From Iodobacter sp. BJB302 (GTDB lineage Bacteria; Pseudomonadota; Gammaproteobacteria; Burkholderiales; Chitinibacteraceae), in NCBI RefSeq assembly GCF_002735645.1, contig NZ_PDZG01000011.1, forward strand, positions 21,851-85,850: a DNA stretch of 64,000 bases, in the 5' to 3' direction. The position numbers and the translations under genes were made by a program. The first letter of the stretch is position 1. Each line of letters begins with the position of its first letter. Of this stretch, positions 10,350-18,901 are shown piece by piece. The notes below the pieces were generated by a model. It saw nothing but the letters and a program-made list of their open reading frames with translations, was not told the DNA's origin and made no database searches.

Positions 10350-11000
10350 ATGATCACCATCGCGCTATCCAAAGGTCGTATCTTCGAAGAAACGCTGCCC
10401 TTACTGGCCGCGGCTGGAATTGTCCCTTCTGAAGCGCCAGAATCCAGCCGCAAGCTGATTATTGGCACCAATATGGAAGACGTCCGGCTGATTATCGTGC
10501 GCGCCACCGATGTGCCCACCTATGTGCAATACGGCGCGGCGGATCTGGGGATTGCAGGTAAAGACGTGCTGCTGGAACACGGCGGCGCTGGCCTTTATCT
10601 GCCCTTGGACTTAGATATCGCCAAATGCCGGCTGATGGTGGCCGTGCAAAATGGTTTTGATTACGAAGGCGCGGTAAAACAAGGCGCCCGTTTACGCATC
10701 GCCACCAAATACACCGAATGCGCCCGCGAACACTTTGCCAATAAGGGCGTACACGTCGATTTAATCAAGCTCTACGGCTCTATGGAGCTGGCCCCGCTGG
10801 TTGGCCTTGCCGATGCCATCGTCGACCTCGTATCCACAGGCAGTACGCTCAAAGCCAATAATCTGGTGGCCGTAGAAGACATCCGCGAAATCAGCTCCCG
10901 CCTCGTGGTAAACCAGGCCGCGCTGAAGCTTAAACACAACAAGCTGCAGCCGATTATTGATGCGTTTGCTGCAACTGTAGCGGCAAGGCAAGCGGCCTAA
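10350..11000 (+). CDS. hisG: ATP phosphoribosyltransferase, short form HisG
   Basis: 216 residues, the short HisG form ([19 protein letters not shown] start), lacking the C-terminal regulatory domain of the long form. It condenses ATP and PRPP in the first step of histidine synthesis; short HisG needs the HisZ subunit, which is not in this window. Start chosen at ATG 10350. Followed not by hisD, as usual in betaproteobacteria, but by a dispersed repeat and an 11-kb insertion. Confidence 0.95.
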   Translation: MITIALSKGRIFEETLPLLAAAGIVPSEAPESSRKLIIGTNMEDVRLIIVRATDVPTYVQYGAADLGIAGKDVLLEHGGAGLYLPLDLDIAKCRLMVAVQNGFDYEGAVKQGARLRIATKYTECAREHFANKGVHVDLIKLYGSMELAPLVGLADAIVDLVSTGSTLKANNLVAVEDIREISSRLVVNQAALKLKHNKLQPIIDAFAATVAARQAA

Positions 11001-11112
11001 GCGTAGGGCGTAAAGCAGGACCAAGCCTAAATACGCTAAGCCCTTTATTTTTTCACCAGCAAACAATGAAAAAACTTAATGGCTGCGCTCTTTGCATGGG
11101 GCTTAAAAAAGT

Positions 11113-11338
11113 CCCCTTGAAACACGCCGTAGCGAGGAACAAGCGGGGCGGGGTTTCGGCCAGGGAGCGAGGAACGAGCCAATCCCGCCCGCCGCCGACT
11201 CGATTGTCCGCAGCGTAGGGGCCTTCGTGTTTCGTGGGGTCGCCTTCTTTGCTTACTTTCTTGGCGAAGCAAGAAAGTGAGTCCCCGCGGGGATTCCGCA
11301 CCTAAACACTGTGCCGAAGGCACTAAAAAGATTTTTTT
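11113..11338 (+). repeat. Dispersed intergenic repeat, copy 1
   Basis: About 225 bp beginning CCCCTTGAAACACGCC, with GTGTTTCGTGGGGTCGCC in the middle, a CTTTCTTG...CAAGAAAG hairpin near 11260-11280, and a terminal hairpin GTGCCGAAGGCAC followed by an A/T tract. Related copies occur at 20461, 24442 and (inverted) 44445. Open frames across it differ between copies and are not genes. It starts 112 bp after hisG, at the edge of the first accessory island. Confidence 0.85.
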
Positions 11339-11621
11339 AACTTTGCTTAGCGCACGTGGGGTGCTACCCGCGAGCAAAGCTGAAAAAAATATGGGCTTAC
11401 CTGCCCTGCGATGATTCAATACCTGTAATGCGCTCTCGGTGCGCAACGACTTCGTCGTTGTACACCCTATAAACGGTGCACCCTATAAACCAATTAGATA
11501 TAAATATACCAAACCCATTAATTCCACTTTCTCATAATCAAAGCAATTCATTAATTCCACACTCAAAAATATGCCCTCCGCATTCAATTACTATTAATGT
11601 TAATTAATCAGACAATTATGG

Positions 11622-11649
11622 TTGACATTAATTACCTGATCAGTAAAAT
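11622..11649 (+). promoter_or_regulatory. Predicted promoter of the mgt module
   Basis: TTGACA (11622-11627), a 16-base spacer and TAAAAT (11644-11649), a good sigma-70 match in an A/T-rich stretch. Transcription would start near 11656, making a leader of about 250 nt before the next gene. Confidence 0.55.
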
Positions 11650-11655
11650 GCCCTG

Positions 11656-11904
11656 CATATTAACTATCTAAGAGGCTGTCTGTGGACAACGACGGATGTA
11701 ATCGATCTGTGTTGGTAACCGCGGTATAGCAGGATAAAGTAGATTCAATCTGCCATATCCTGCTACGCAGGGTGTGGTGTCTTTGTGCCCCCACTCATCT
11801 AACCATTACATAACAATCGGCATCTGCTGCGTATTGTTATGCCTGTGGCTGGGTTTCATCCTTATTGATATCAATCGTCCTCCCTTTATTTTTCGGAGGC
11901 TGAA
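11656..11904 (+). promoter_or_regulatory. Structured 5' leader with sequestered Shine-Dalgarno
   Basis: Three inverted repeats lie in order: TAGCAGGATA (11727-11736) with TATCCTGCTA (11756-11765); CATAACAAT (11809-11817) with ATTGTTATG (11833-11841); and CCTCC (11879-11883) with GGAGG (11895-11899). The last GGAGG is the ribosome site of the ATG at 11905, so the third hairpin would hide it. This is the architecture of a translation-controlling leader upstream of a magnesium-transport module. It does not match the M-box consensus as I know it. Ligand or signal unknown; Mg2+ is an inference from the downstream genes. Confidence 0.55.
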
Positions 11905-12240
11905 ATGCACTTTCTAAAACGACTTATCATCGCCATACGGGGTACGCATGCCCGTGAGATTCATCAATCACAGTATTTTTTAAATATCAGCAGCTCTGAA
12001 TCAACGATCAGCGATCTGCGCAAGATGCTGATTCACAAGCTAAATCTGCTTGGATTTCAGGCTCAGCAGCTAAAAATATTTCGTCAGCCCGAAGGCACAT
12101 TCTGCCTGTCGGTGCTGCTTAATTTATCGGCTGACTTGCGCCAGAGCTTTATCCAGATGGCCATAGGCTTAAGCCAGCATCAGGATGTACGCCGTATTCA
12201 GTGGGGATTAAGAAGTAATAAACCCCGCTTACGCAGCTAA
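11905..12240 (+). CDS. Small protein resembling the MgtC C-terminal (ACT-like) domain
   Basis: 111 residues, no signal peptide or membrane span. After a basic N-terminus the pattern of strands and helices (YFLNISSS...LRKMLIHKLNLLGF...FCLSVLLNL...DVRRIQWGL) resembles the cytoplasmic ACT-like C-terminal domain of MgtC/SapB proteins, without the membrane domain. The position just upstream of mgtA supports a link to magnesium homeostasis, but the family call is by eye. GGAGG at 11895-11899 fixes the start. Confidence 0.4.
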   Translation: MHFLKRLIIAIRGTHAREIHQSQYFLNISSSESTISDLRKMLIHKLNLLGFQAQQLKIFRQPEGTFCLSVLLNLSADLRQSFIQMAIGLSQHQDVRRIQWGLRSNKPRLRS

Positions 12241-12272
12241 AGATGCCAGGTATATATTTAATTATTTAACAG

Positions 12273-12294
12273 GCTCTGCTTAATTAAGCAGAGC
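12273..12294. repeat. 22-bp perfect palindrome after the MgtC-like gene
   Basis: GCTCTGCT TAATTA AGCAGAGC reads identically on both strands. It may act as a weak terminator hairpin (no T tract) or as a protein-binding site in the mgtA upstream region. Confidence 0.45.
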
Positions 12295-12393
12295 TTATAA
12301 ATAAAATTATTCATTTTAAATATGAAAGGTATCTGCTCGCCTTAAACATTTTAAATTCATAATTATCATTTAAATCAAACAGGACATAAAAAA

Positions 12394-12510
12394 ATGCCAG
12401 ACGAACCGATATTGCCCGCTGAATTGCTATTAAGTTATTCAGCGGGCCAATTAAATCTATTCCTTTTATTTCAGCGCCCTGCCAGCGCGAAAGGGGATCG
12501 CTTTGCCTGA
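12394..12510 (+). CDS. Putative MgtL-like leader peptide upstream of mgtA
   Basis: A 38-codon frame with AGGA at 12381-12384 and ATG at 12394. The peptide begins MPDEPILP, an Asp/Glu/Pro-rich start like the enterobacterial mgtA leader peptide MgtL, whose acidic-Pro codons destabilise the ribosome when Mg2+ is low and so switch on mgtA. A strong hairpin overlaps codons 6-19: ATTGCCCGCTGAAT (12411-12424) with ATTCAGCGGGCCAAT (12437-12451, one bulge). Ribosome loss at codons 3-5 would leave this region free to fold. Similarity to MgtL is in the N-terminus and context only; the rest of the peptide is different and longer. Confidence 0.5.
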   Translation: MPDEPILPAELLLSYSAGQLNLFLLFQRPASAKGDRFA

Positions 12511-12557
12511 ATAAATGCAATGCACCCTCCTGAGCCCTGGCGAACAGGAAAATACGT

Positions 12558-15224
12558 ATGACCCCTATCGATCAAACCGCCAGCCAGCAACCAAAAATCA
12601 ATGCTCTCAGCGACGCTGCCGCAGCTGAGCGGCTCAAAACCAACGGCCTCAACGAGGTCGCACACGACAAACCGCCTCACGCCCTCGTTCAGCTTTATCT
12701 CGCCTTTAAAAATCCCTTTGTCATGGTGCTTTTAGTACTTGCCTTTATCACCTACTTTACCGACGTGCAGTTTGCAGAAGCGGGAGAGCAAAGCTGGGTT
12801 GGGATTATGATCCTGACCACCATGGTGACTTTAAGCAGCTTATTACGCTTCTTTCAGGAATATCGCACCGGCAAATCAGCCGAAAAACTCAAATCCCTCG
12901 TCAGTAATACCGCAACGGTGCTGCGTAAACCTGCCAAAGGCCAGACCCGCAAGCTGGAAGTACCCATGAGCCAGGTCGTCGTCGGCGATATTGTCTGCCT
13001 GCAAGCGGGGGATATGATTCCGGCAGATATCGAGCTTTTAGAATCACGAGATTTATTTGTCAGCCAGGCCGTATTAAGTGGTGAAGCGCTGCCGGTCGAG
13101 AAATACGACACGCTGGGTGACGTGGCTGAGAAATCCGCCCAAACGGCATCAAGCGAAGATGTGGTAGACAGAACAGAAAAATCGGCACTAGCCAGCATCA
13201 GTGATGAAAGCCTGCTTGATCGCAGTAATATCTGCTTTATGGGTACCAATGTGGTGAGTGGCATTGCCACCGCCCGGGTAATTGCCACTGGCAACCATAC
13301 TTACTTTGGCTCCTTGGCTAAAAATGTACTCAGCCATAAGCGTGTAGAAACCAGTTTTGATCGCGGCGTAAGCAGCGTTTCATGGCTGCTGATTCGCTTT
13401 ATGCTGGTGATGGTACCGCTGGTGTTCCTGATTAATGGCCTGACCAAGGGTGATTGGTTATCTGCGCTGACCTTTGCCATGGCCGTTGCCGTGGGTTTAA
13501 CGCCAGAAATGCTGCCGATGATTGTTTCGGCCAACCTAGCCAAAGGCGCAATCGCCATGGCGAGACGCAAAGTGGTGGTCAAGCGGCTTAATTCGGTACA
13601 AAACTTCGGCGCAATGGACGTGTTATGTACCGATAAAACCGGCACGCTGACACAGGATAAAATCATTCTGGAACAGCATTTTAATTGCGATGGCGAGCTG
13701 GATGAGGGGATTTTGCATCTGGCCTGGCTCAATAGCGTGCATCAGAGCGGTATGAAGAATCTGATGGATATTGCAGTGATCGAGCGGGCTGCCGAGCTAA
13801 ATAACCTGCCACTTGGCTACACCAAAATCGACGAACTACCCTTTGATTTTATCCGCCGCCGCCTGACCGTTGTGCTGGAAAATCGCAAAGCTCAGCAGTT
13901 GATGATATCAAAAGGTGCGGTAGAAGAAATGCTCGCCGTATCCACCCATTTCCAGGATGGCGATGCCGTTCGCGAGCTGACACTGGCAGAGAAAATCCGC
14001 ATCTTAAAACAAACGCAGGACTATAACGCTCAGGGTTTCCGCGTGTTGCTGGTTGCCAGTAAAGCCATCAGCTGCAATCAGAATCAGTACAAAGTGTCCG
14101 ATGAAAAAGATCTGGTGGTGCGTGGATTTTTAACCTTTCTTGACCCGCCTAAAGCATCCGCTGCCCCAGCGATTAAAGCGCTGCAAGAATATGGCGTGGC
14201 CGTCAAAGTGCTGACGGGCGACAATCCAATTGTCACCAGCAAAGTCTGCCGTGATGTTGGCCTCAACCCCGGCACTCCGCTCTTAGGACCGGAAATCGAG
14301 CTCATGGACGATATCGAGCTGTGCCAGGCAGTAAGGGAATGCACGGTCTTTGCCAAGCTCACACCCATGCATAAATCACGCGTGGTGAAAGCCTTGCAAG
14401 CCAATGGCCACACTGTGGGCTTTTTGGGCGACGGGATTAACGATGCGCCCGCGCTGCGCGATGCCGATGTAGGGATTTCAGTTGATAGCGGGGCCGATAT
14501 CGCCAAAGAAACTGCCGATATTATTCTGCTGGATAAAGACTTAATGGTGCTGGAAGAAGGCGTCATTAAAGGGCGGGAAACCTTCGGCAATATTCTGAAA
14601 TATCTGAATATCACGGCCAGCTCTAATTTCGGCAATGTGTTCTCGGTGCTGGTCGCCTCGGCCTGGCTGCCCTGGGAGCCGATGCTGGCCATGCATTTGC
14701 TGATCCAAAACCTGATTTACGACATCTCCCAGCTGGTCTTGCCTTGGGACAAAATGGATAAGGAGTTCCTGAAAAAACCACGCAAATGGGAAGCCGGTAA
14801 TATCCGCCGCTTTATGGTTTGGCTGGGCCCAACTTCATCGGTGTTTGATATCACCACCTACATCCTGATGTGGACGGTATTTGGTGCCGGAGCCGCGTAT
14901 TACGCCGACGGCGGTGGCCAAAGCATTATGAATTCAGGCTGGTTTATTGTTGGCTTAGTATCGCAAACCTTGGTGGTGCATATGCTGCGCACCCGCAAGA
15001 TTCCGTTTATCCAAAGCCGCGCCTCGCTCCCGGTGATGATCTCAACCGTGATTGCCGTTGCTATCGGCTGCTGGCTGCCTTTCTCGCCACTGGCTGAATC
15101 CATCGGCTTTGTTTCGCTCGATTCATCCTACTGGTACTGGCTGGCCGCAACGATGCTGGGCTATATGATGCTGGCACAACTGGTAAAAACCATCTACATC
15201 CGCCGTTATGGGGTGTGGTTTTAA
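12558..15224 (+). CDS. mgtA: Magnesium-importing P-type ATPase MgtA
   Basis: 888 residues, P-type ATPase class IIIB. Membrane helices near 55-100, 265-320 and at the C-terminus surround a cytoplasmic domain with the phosphorylation motif DKTGTLT (about 358-364), TGDNP and the hinge GDGINDAPALRDADVGISV. MgtA imports Mg2+ at low external concentration. The segment around 190-220 after the actuator LSGEALPVEK is typical of MgtA. Preceded by the leader-peptide frame and followed by a strong terminator. Confidence 0.95.
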   Translation: MTPIDQTASQQPKINALSDAAAAERLKTNGLNEVAHDKPPHALVQLYLAFKNPFVMVLLVLAFITYFTDVQFAEAGEQSWVGIMILTTMVTLSSLLRFFQEYRTGKSAEKLKSLVSNTATVLRKPAKGQTRKLEVPMSQVVVGDIVCLQAGDMIPADIELLESRDLFVSQAVLSGEALPVEKYDTLGDVAEKSAQTASSEDVVDRTEKSALASISDESLLDRSNICFMGTNVVSGIATARVIATGNHTYFGSLAKNVLSHKRVETSFDRGVSSVSWLLIRFMLVMVPLVFLINGLTKGDWLSALTFAMAVAVGLTPEMLPMIVSANLAKGAIAMARRKVVVKRLNSVQNFGAMDVLCTDKTGTLTQDKIILEQHFNCDGELDEGILHLAWLNSVHQSGMKNLMDIAVIERAAELNNLPLGYTKIDELPFDFIRRRLTVVLENRKAQQLMISKGAVEEMLAVSTHFQDGDAVRELTLAEKIRILKQTQDYNAQGFRVLLVASKAISCNQNQYKVSDEKDLVVRGFLTFLDPPKASAAPAIKALQEYGVAVKVLTGDNPIVTSKVCRDVGLNPGTPLLGPEIELMDDIELCQAVRECTVFAKLTPMHKSRVVKALQANGHTVGFLGDGINDAPALRDADVGISVDSGADIAKETADIILLDKDLMVLEEGVIKGRETFGNILKYLNITASSNFGNVFSVLVASAWLPWEPMLAMHLLIQNLIYDISQLVLPWDKMDKEFLKKPRKWEAGNIRRFMVWLGPTSSVFDITTYILMWTVFGAGAAYYADGGGQSIMNSGWFIVGLVSQTLVVHMLRTRKIPFIQSRASLPVMISTVIAVAIGCWLPFSPLAESIGFVSLDSSYWYWLAATMLGYMMLAQLVKTIYIRRYGVWF

Positions 15225-15253
15225 AAATGTAAGCATTTCAGTTTAATCACTTC

Positions 15254-15291
15254 ACGGCTTTAAAGGCATCCCCTTTGAAGCCGTTTTTTTT
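15254..15291 (+). terminator. Rho-independent terminator of mgtA
   Basis: A 13-bp stem, ACGGCTTTAAAGG (15254-15266) with CCTTTGAAGCCGT (15272-15284, one G-U pair), followed by eight T residues. It starts 30 bases after the mgtA stop. Confidence 0.9.
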
Positions 15292-15615
15292 ACCACTCAA
15301 AACAAGGCGCATTTTTACGAATGCAGCTCAAAAATTTAATCGAAGTTTTAAGCACTTGTTGTAAAAAAACAAAGAGATAACAAAGATTCAATCCTTTGAA
15401 ACTGGCGCATTTATTAGCTTTTACAGGTGTTTTCGACTTTATATATGAAAATTCTATAACATAATATGCTTATACCCTGACGCCATTGCAATGAATTTAG
15501 AAAGCTTTATGTATATTTACCAAGCCAGCATGGAAAATAAATCATAAAAACCATGGGCTTGCACTATTTCTAATGACGTTTTATTTGATCAACACTAAAA
15601 CAGGGGTAGTTATTC
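15292..15615. other. A/T-rich intergenic region before the PEP-CTERM gene
   Basis: No gene seen. It presumably holds the promoter of the following gene; AACAGGGG at 15599-15606 is the likely ribosome site region for the ATG at 15616. No repeat family members recognised. Confidence 0.4.
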
Positions 15616-16221
15616 ATGAAGCTTAAAACCATTGCACATTCAATTCTTTTTGCCAGCCTAATCGCCTTCTCATCCAGCTCATTTGCAGCCATTATCGATG
15701 TCGACTTTAATACCTACGCAGCAGGCACTCTCATTTCGGATCAAATAGCGGGTGTGACTTTTTCCGTGCTGGGTGGCCCAGGTCCATCTGGTGCTGCTGC
15801 CATTGATACACTCAATGAATCAACCAAGGGATTAAGCAATAGTACAACTGGCAAATATCCAACTGGCTCGATTTTGGATTTGAAATTTACCGGCCTGGCT
15901 AATCTGGTGAACTTCACTTTCAATAATTATGGAGATGAAAGTACTGGCCGTGGAGCGACCTTTTATACGGCCTACGATGCTTTGGGCTCGGTACTGGAAA
16001 GCGGCAATGTAGGAGGAGGAGGCTCATTCTCCCTTGCAGCCACTGGCATTGCTGATTTGCGCTTTAACAATAATACCAATGGTACTGAAAACTGGATTTT
16101 TACTTTAAACACATTAAAAGCAAATGTCTCACCTGTTCCAGAGCCAGAAACCTATGCACTGATGGGCTTAGGTTTAGTAGGTTTATTTGCTGCACGCCGC
16201 CGTAAAGCAGTGAGCGCTTAA
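15616..16221 (+). CDS. PEP-CTERM sorted secreted protein
   Basis: 201 residues. Sec signal peptide (about 1-24, ending SSFAA), a Gly/Thr/Asn-rich beta-type extracellular domain, and a C-terminal PEP-CTERM sorting signal: VPEPETYALMGLGLVGLFAARRRK, i.e. PEP motif, hydrophobic span and basic tail. Such proteins are handled by exosortase EpsH/XrtA in exopolysaccharide-producing Gram-negatives; no exosortase gene is in this window. Function of the domain unknown, possibly a biofilm-matrix component. Confidence 0.85.
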   Translation: MKLKTIAHSILFASLIAFSSSSFAAIIDVDFNTYAAGTLISDQIAGVTFSVLGGPGPSGAAAIDTLNESTKGLSNSTTGKYPTGSILDLKFTGLANLVNFTFNNYGDESTGRGATFYTAYDALGSVLESGNVGGGGSFSLAATGIADLRFNNNTNGTENWIFTLNTLKANVSPVPEPETYALMGLGLVGLFAARRRKAVSA

Positions 16222-16236
16222 TCCTTGCTCTAAGCA

Positions 16237-16266
16237 AAAAATCCAGCAATCTTCGCTGGATTTTTT
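16237..16266. terminator. Bidirectional terminator
   Basis: AATCCAGC (16240-16247) pairs with GCTGGATT (16255-16262), flanked by A residues on the left and T residues on the right, so it can serve both the PEP-CTERM gene and the convergent response-regulator gene. Confidence 0.9.
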
Positions 16267-16286
16267 GCCTTATACCCCGCCCCCAA

Positions 16287-16880
16287 TTAATTCCCCTTCA
16301 ACAACTGCGATAAATCCAGCGCCGAGCGCACGCCCATTTTGGCGAATACATTGGCGCGGTGGACTTCTACCGTGCGGATGGCAATTTGCATTTCGTCGGC
16401 AATTTGCTTGTTAAGCCTGCCCTGCAAAATCCAATCCATCACCTCGCGCTCGCGGGGTGTAATTGAGGCGAGGCGTTTTTCTAATAACTGCTGATTACCG
16501 CGTACAGAATGGCGGCCAACCGCCACCTCCAGCGCATCATTAATCCGCTCCAGCAATTTCTTCTCACTGCATGGCTTTTCTAAAAAATCAAAAGCGCCCT
16601 GCTGAATCGCCTGTACCGCCATTGGGATATCGCCGTGCCCTGATAAGAACAGCACAATCAGCTCGCTGCCCAGCTCGTACATCTGCCTGAATACTTCCGG
16701 CCCGCTCAGGCCCGGCATACGAACATCGAGCAGCACCACGCCTTCGCTACTGGCATCGATGGCGGCTAAAAATTCTTCGCCCCCCTCAAAGGCATACACC
16801 GTATAGCCATGGGAAAGCAATAACAGGCCGAGCGAATCTCTCACGGCAATATCATCATCAACCAAATAAACAGTTTTCAT
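16287..16880 (-). CDS. dctR: FixJ/DctR-type response regulator
   Basis: 197 residues. N-terminal receiver domain with acidic pocket DDD (8-10), phospho-acceptor Asp in LLDVRMPG (about 52) and the Lys of FLEKPCS; C-terminal LuxR-type helix-turn-helix (ITPREREVMDWILQGRLNKQIADEM...RTVEVHRANVF). The FixJ arrangement, its cognate kinase immediately upstream (4-bp overlap) and the divergent TRAP genes make it the likely activator of C4-dicarboxylate uptake. The symbol is assigned by context. Confidence 0.85.
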   Translation of the reverse strand: MKTVYLVDDDIAVRDSLGLLLLSHGYTVYAFEGGEEFLAAIDASSEGVVLLDVRMPGLSGPEVFRQMYELGSELIVLFLSGHGDIPMAVQAIQQGAFDFLEKPCSEKKLLERINDALEVAVGRHSVRGNQQLLEKRLASITPREREVMDWILQGRLNKQIADEMQIAIRTVEVHRANVFAKMGVRSALDLSQLLKGN

Positions 16881-18775
16881 CGTGGAAGGCTCATATAAAA
16901 ACAGGTGCCGCCCTGTGGGTGGGCTTCAAACCATAGTTTGCCACGATGCTGTTCTAAAATAGAGCGGCAAATATTCAGCCCGATACCCATTCCCAGCGAT
17001 TTGGTGGTGAAAAATGCATCAAATAAGCGGCTGGCAACCTCTGGCGCAATGCCAGATCCCCGGTCGCAGACCGATAAACAGACCGATGTCTCATCGCAGT
17101 ACGTAGCCAGCCACACATCGCGGCGGCTTTGCGGCTGCTCACTGCTGGCATCCAGCGCGTTTCGCAGCAAATTCAATACCACTTGCCCCAGCAAAACTTC
17201 ATCCGCCGCGATCAAAGGCAGTGTGCCCCCCAAATTAAAATGTAAACGCACACCCTGGCTGCGCGCACTGGTATCGATTAGCTCAAAAGCATTGCTGGCA
17301 ATGGCGTTGATATCACAAGGCTCGCAATGCGGGGTGCGTTTTTGTACAAACTCGCGGATACGCTTTACCACGGCGGCGGCACGATGTGCCTGACCTGCAA
17401 TTTTGCTAAGCGTTGAATCCAGCAACTCATGGTTATTCTGATTGGCAAACTGGCGGGCTGCGCTGGCGTAATTGCTCATCGCCATCAAAGGCTGGTTTAA
17501 CTCATGCGCCAGGGTGGACGCCATTTCACCCATGGTAATCAGCTTGCCGGTGTGGCGGAGCATTTCTTCCTGCTCGCGCTCCCTTGCTTCGGCGGCTTTT
17601 AAAGCGGTGATATCCACCACCGAGCTCATCCAGCCACGCTGCTTGCCGGTGGCATCAATCAAAGGCGTGGTGTAAACGCGGGTGGCGACCAGATGGCCAT
17701 CCCGATGCCGCACCATCGATTCAAACCCATCGTGCGGCGCACGACCACTGAGCACGATCTCGTTTTGTGCCTGATGCCCGGCGATATCTTCCTGATTCCA
17801 ATAAGGATAAGGCGGCAGCGCACCTATCAGCTCTTCGGCGCTATAGCCCACCATGCCGCAAAAGGCGGGGTTTACATAGACAATGCGGCCATCCATATCG
17901 CGGGCGCGCATCCCTACCGAGAGCGAGTCTTCCATGGCGGTGCGAAAAGCGTGCTCTTCCCTGAGCGCGTTTTCTGCCAGTAATCTCGCCTGCATCTGGC
18001 GGCGCAAACGCCACCAGCTAAACAGCACAATCAAGGCCAGCCCCAGCACACTGGCAATCAGCAGTTTCTGTACAAGCCCGGTTGGATGGCGGTAGGCCGT
18101 GATACGCAGCAGCAAACCGCTGCTGACTAAATCGAAAGGAAGCTGATAGCTAAGATTAGTGTCATCCGCCTCTATTTTGGATTTGCTGGCGACTTCCCTG
18201 CCATCCGCATCAATCATCTCCAGCCGGTATTTATAAGCAAACCACCACGGCACCTGTTGCTGTAAGAGTTTTGGCAGGGCAATGGATGCCACCAGCTCTA
18301 AATCATGCTCGGCCAGAATCAGCGCAATCATTCCCTTAGGGTAAAGCGGCACGGTGTAACTGGGCCGCCCTATCCCCTGCGCCAAAGCAATCGGCTCACG
18401 GGTCACTTCTGCCGATAAATGCTGACCATAGCTAAAACTCTGGTTTTTAGTACGCAGCTGAATACCAGTAATCGCCGCATTTGCGCCAATTATCAAACGC
18501 GCACGACTTCGAAACTCAGTCTCGCTTAAGCTGCCATCGCGGGATTGCTCTAAGAGCGCGGCCAGGCGCTCTTCAGATTGCCCCAGCACAAAGCGCAAAT
18601 TCTGCTCTACCCACAGCACATCATTAATCAGCACCAGCCGTGCTTCTTCACTCTCGCCGTGGCGCAAATAGGCAAATAAGCCCAATACCGTGGCCAAAAA
18701 CAAGACCAAGGCCAACCTTGGCAGAAACCAGGGATGTGCACTAAGGCGAAGTGAAAGATTAGTAAGCAAACGCAT
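16877..18775 (-). CDS. dctS: DctS-like sensor histidine kinase
   Basis: 632 residues. Two membrane spans (about 17-36 and 238-256) bracket a periplasmic sensor region of about 200 residues, followed by a PAS domain (about 280-395, AMEDSLSVGMRARDMDGRIVYVNPAF), the phospho-acceptor His in LAHELNQPL and an HATPase domain with NALDA, DRGSGI and GMGIGL boxes. Same layout as Rhodobacter DctS, which senses C4-dicarboxylates. Divergent from dctP with a palindrome in between. Confidence 0.85.
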   Translation of the reverse strand: MRLLTNLSLRLSAHPWFLPRLALVLFLATVLGLFAYLRHGESEEARLVLINDVLWVEQNLRFVLGQSEERLAALLEQSRDGSLSETEFRSRARLIIGANAAITGIQLRTKNQSFSYGQHLSAEVTREPIALAQGIGRPSYTVPLYPKGMIALILAEHDLELVASIALPKLLQQQVPWWFAYKYRLEMIDADGREVASKSKIEADDTNLSYQLPFDLVSSGLLLRITAYRHPTGLVQKLLIASVLGLALIVLFSWWRLRRQMQARLLAENALREEHAFRTAMEDSLSVGMRARDMDGRIVYVNPAFCGMVGYSAEELIGALPPYPYWNQEDIAGHQAQNEIVLSGRAPHDGFESMVRHRDGHLVATRVYTTPLIDATGKQRGWMSSVVDITALKAAEAREREQEEMLRHTGKLITMGEMASTLAHELNQPLMAMSNYASAARQFANQNNHELLDSTLSKIAGQAHRAAAVVKRIREFVQKRTPHCEPCDINAIASNAFELIDTSARSQGVRLHFNLGGTLPLIAADEVLLGQVVLNLLRNALDASSEQPQSRRDVWLATYCDETSVCLSVCDRGSGIAPEVASRLFDAFFTTKSLGMGIGLNICRSILEQHRGKLWFEAHPQGGTCFYMSLPR

Positions 18776-18809
18776 ACTCCAATGTTAGCACAGCGCAATT
18801 CCAGACTTA

Positions 18810-18869
18810 CTGTGGTTTACCACAGTCGTGACAACCACAATTGAAAGCGCATTCTGACTGATCAACAAT
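18810..18869 (+). promoter_or_regulatory. Palindromic operator and promoter between dctS and dctP
   Basis: CTGTGG-TTTA-CCACAG (18810-18825) is a perfect palindrome; a further half-site AACCACA lies at 18833-18839. Just after comes TTGAAA (18841-18846), a 17-base spacer and AACAAT (18864-18869), a plausible sigma-70 promoter reading towards dctP. The position suggests the binding site for the DctR-like regulator; that assignment is inference. Confidence 0.55.
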
Positions 18870-18901
18870 CATCTATACATTCAACAGCTTTGGAGATTGT
18901 A

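Noticed and set aside
11045..11446. Open frames of 82-133 codons on the minus strand across repeat copy 1, and similar ones at 20551-20778 and 24413-24706
   Set aside because: They follow the dispersed repeat, differ in frame and length between copies, and have no ribosome sites; low-complexity Arg/Pro/Ser composition is typical of non-coding repeats.
11656..11904. M-box (ykoK) magnesium riboswitch before the mgt genes
   Set aside because: The hairpin order and the conserved sequences I know for the M-box are not present; kept only as an unclassified structured leader.
14084..14692. 202-codon frame antisense to mgtA
   Set aside because: Ser/Thr-rich shadow of the P-type ATPase reading frame; no supporting signals.
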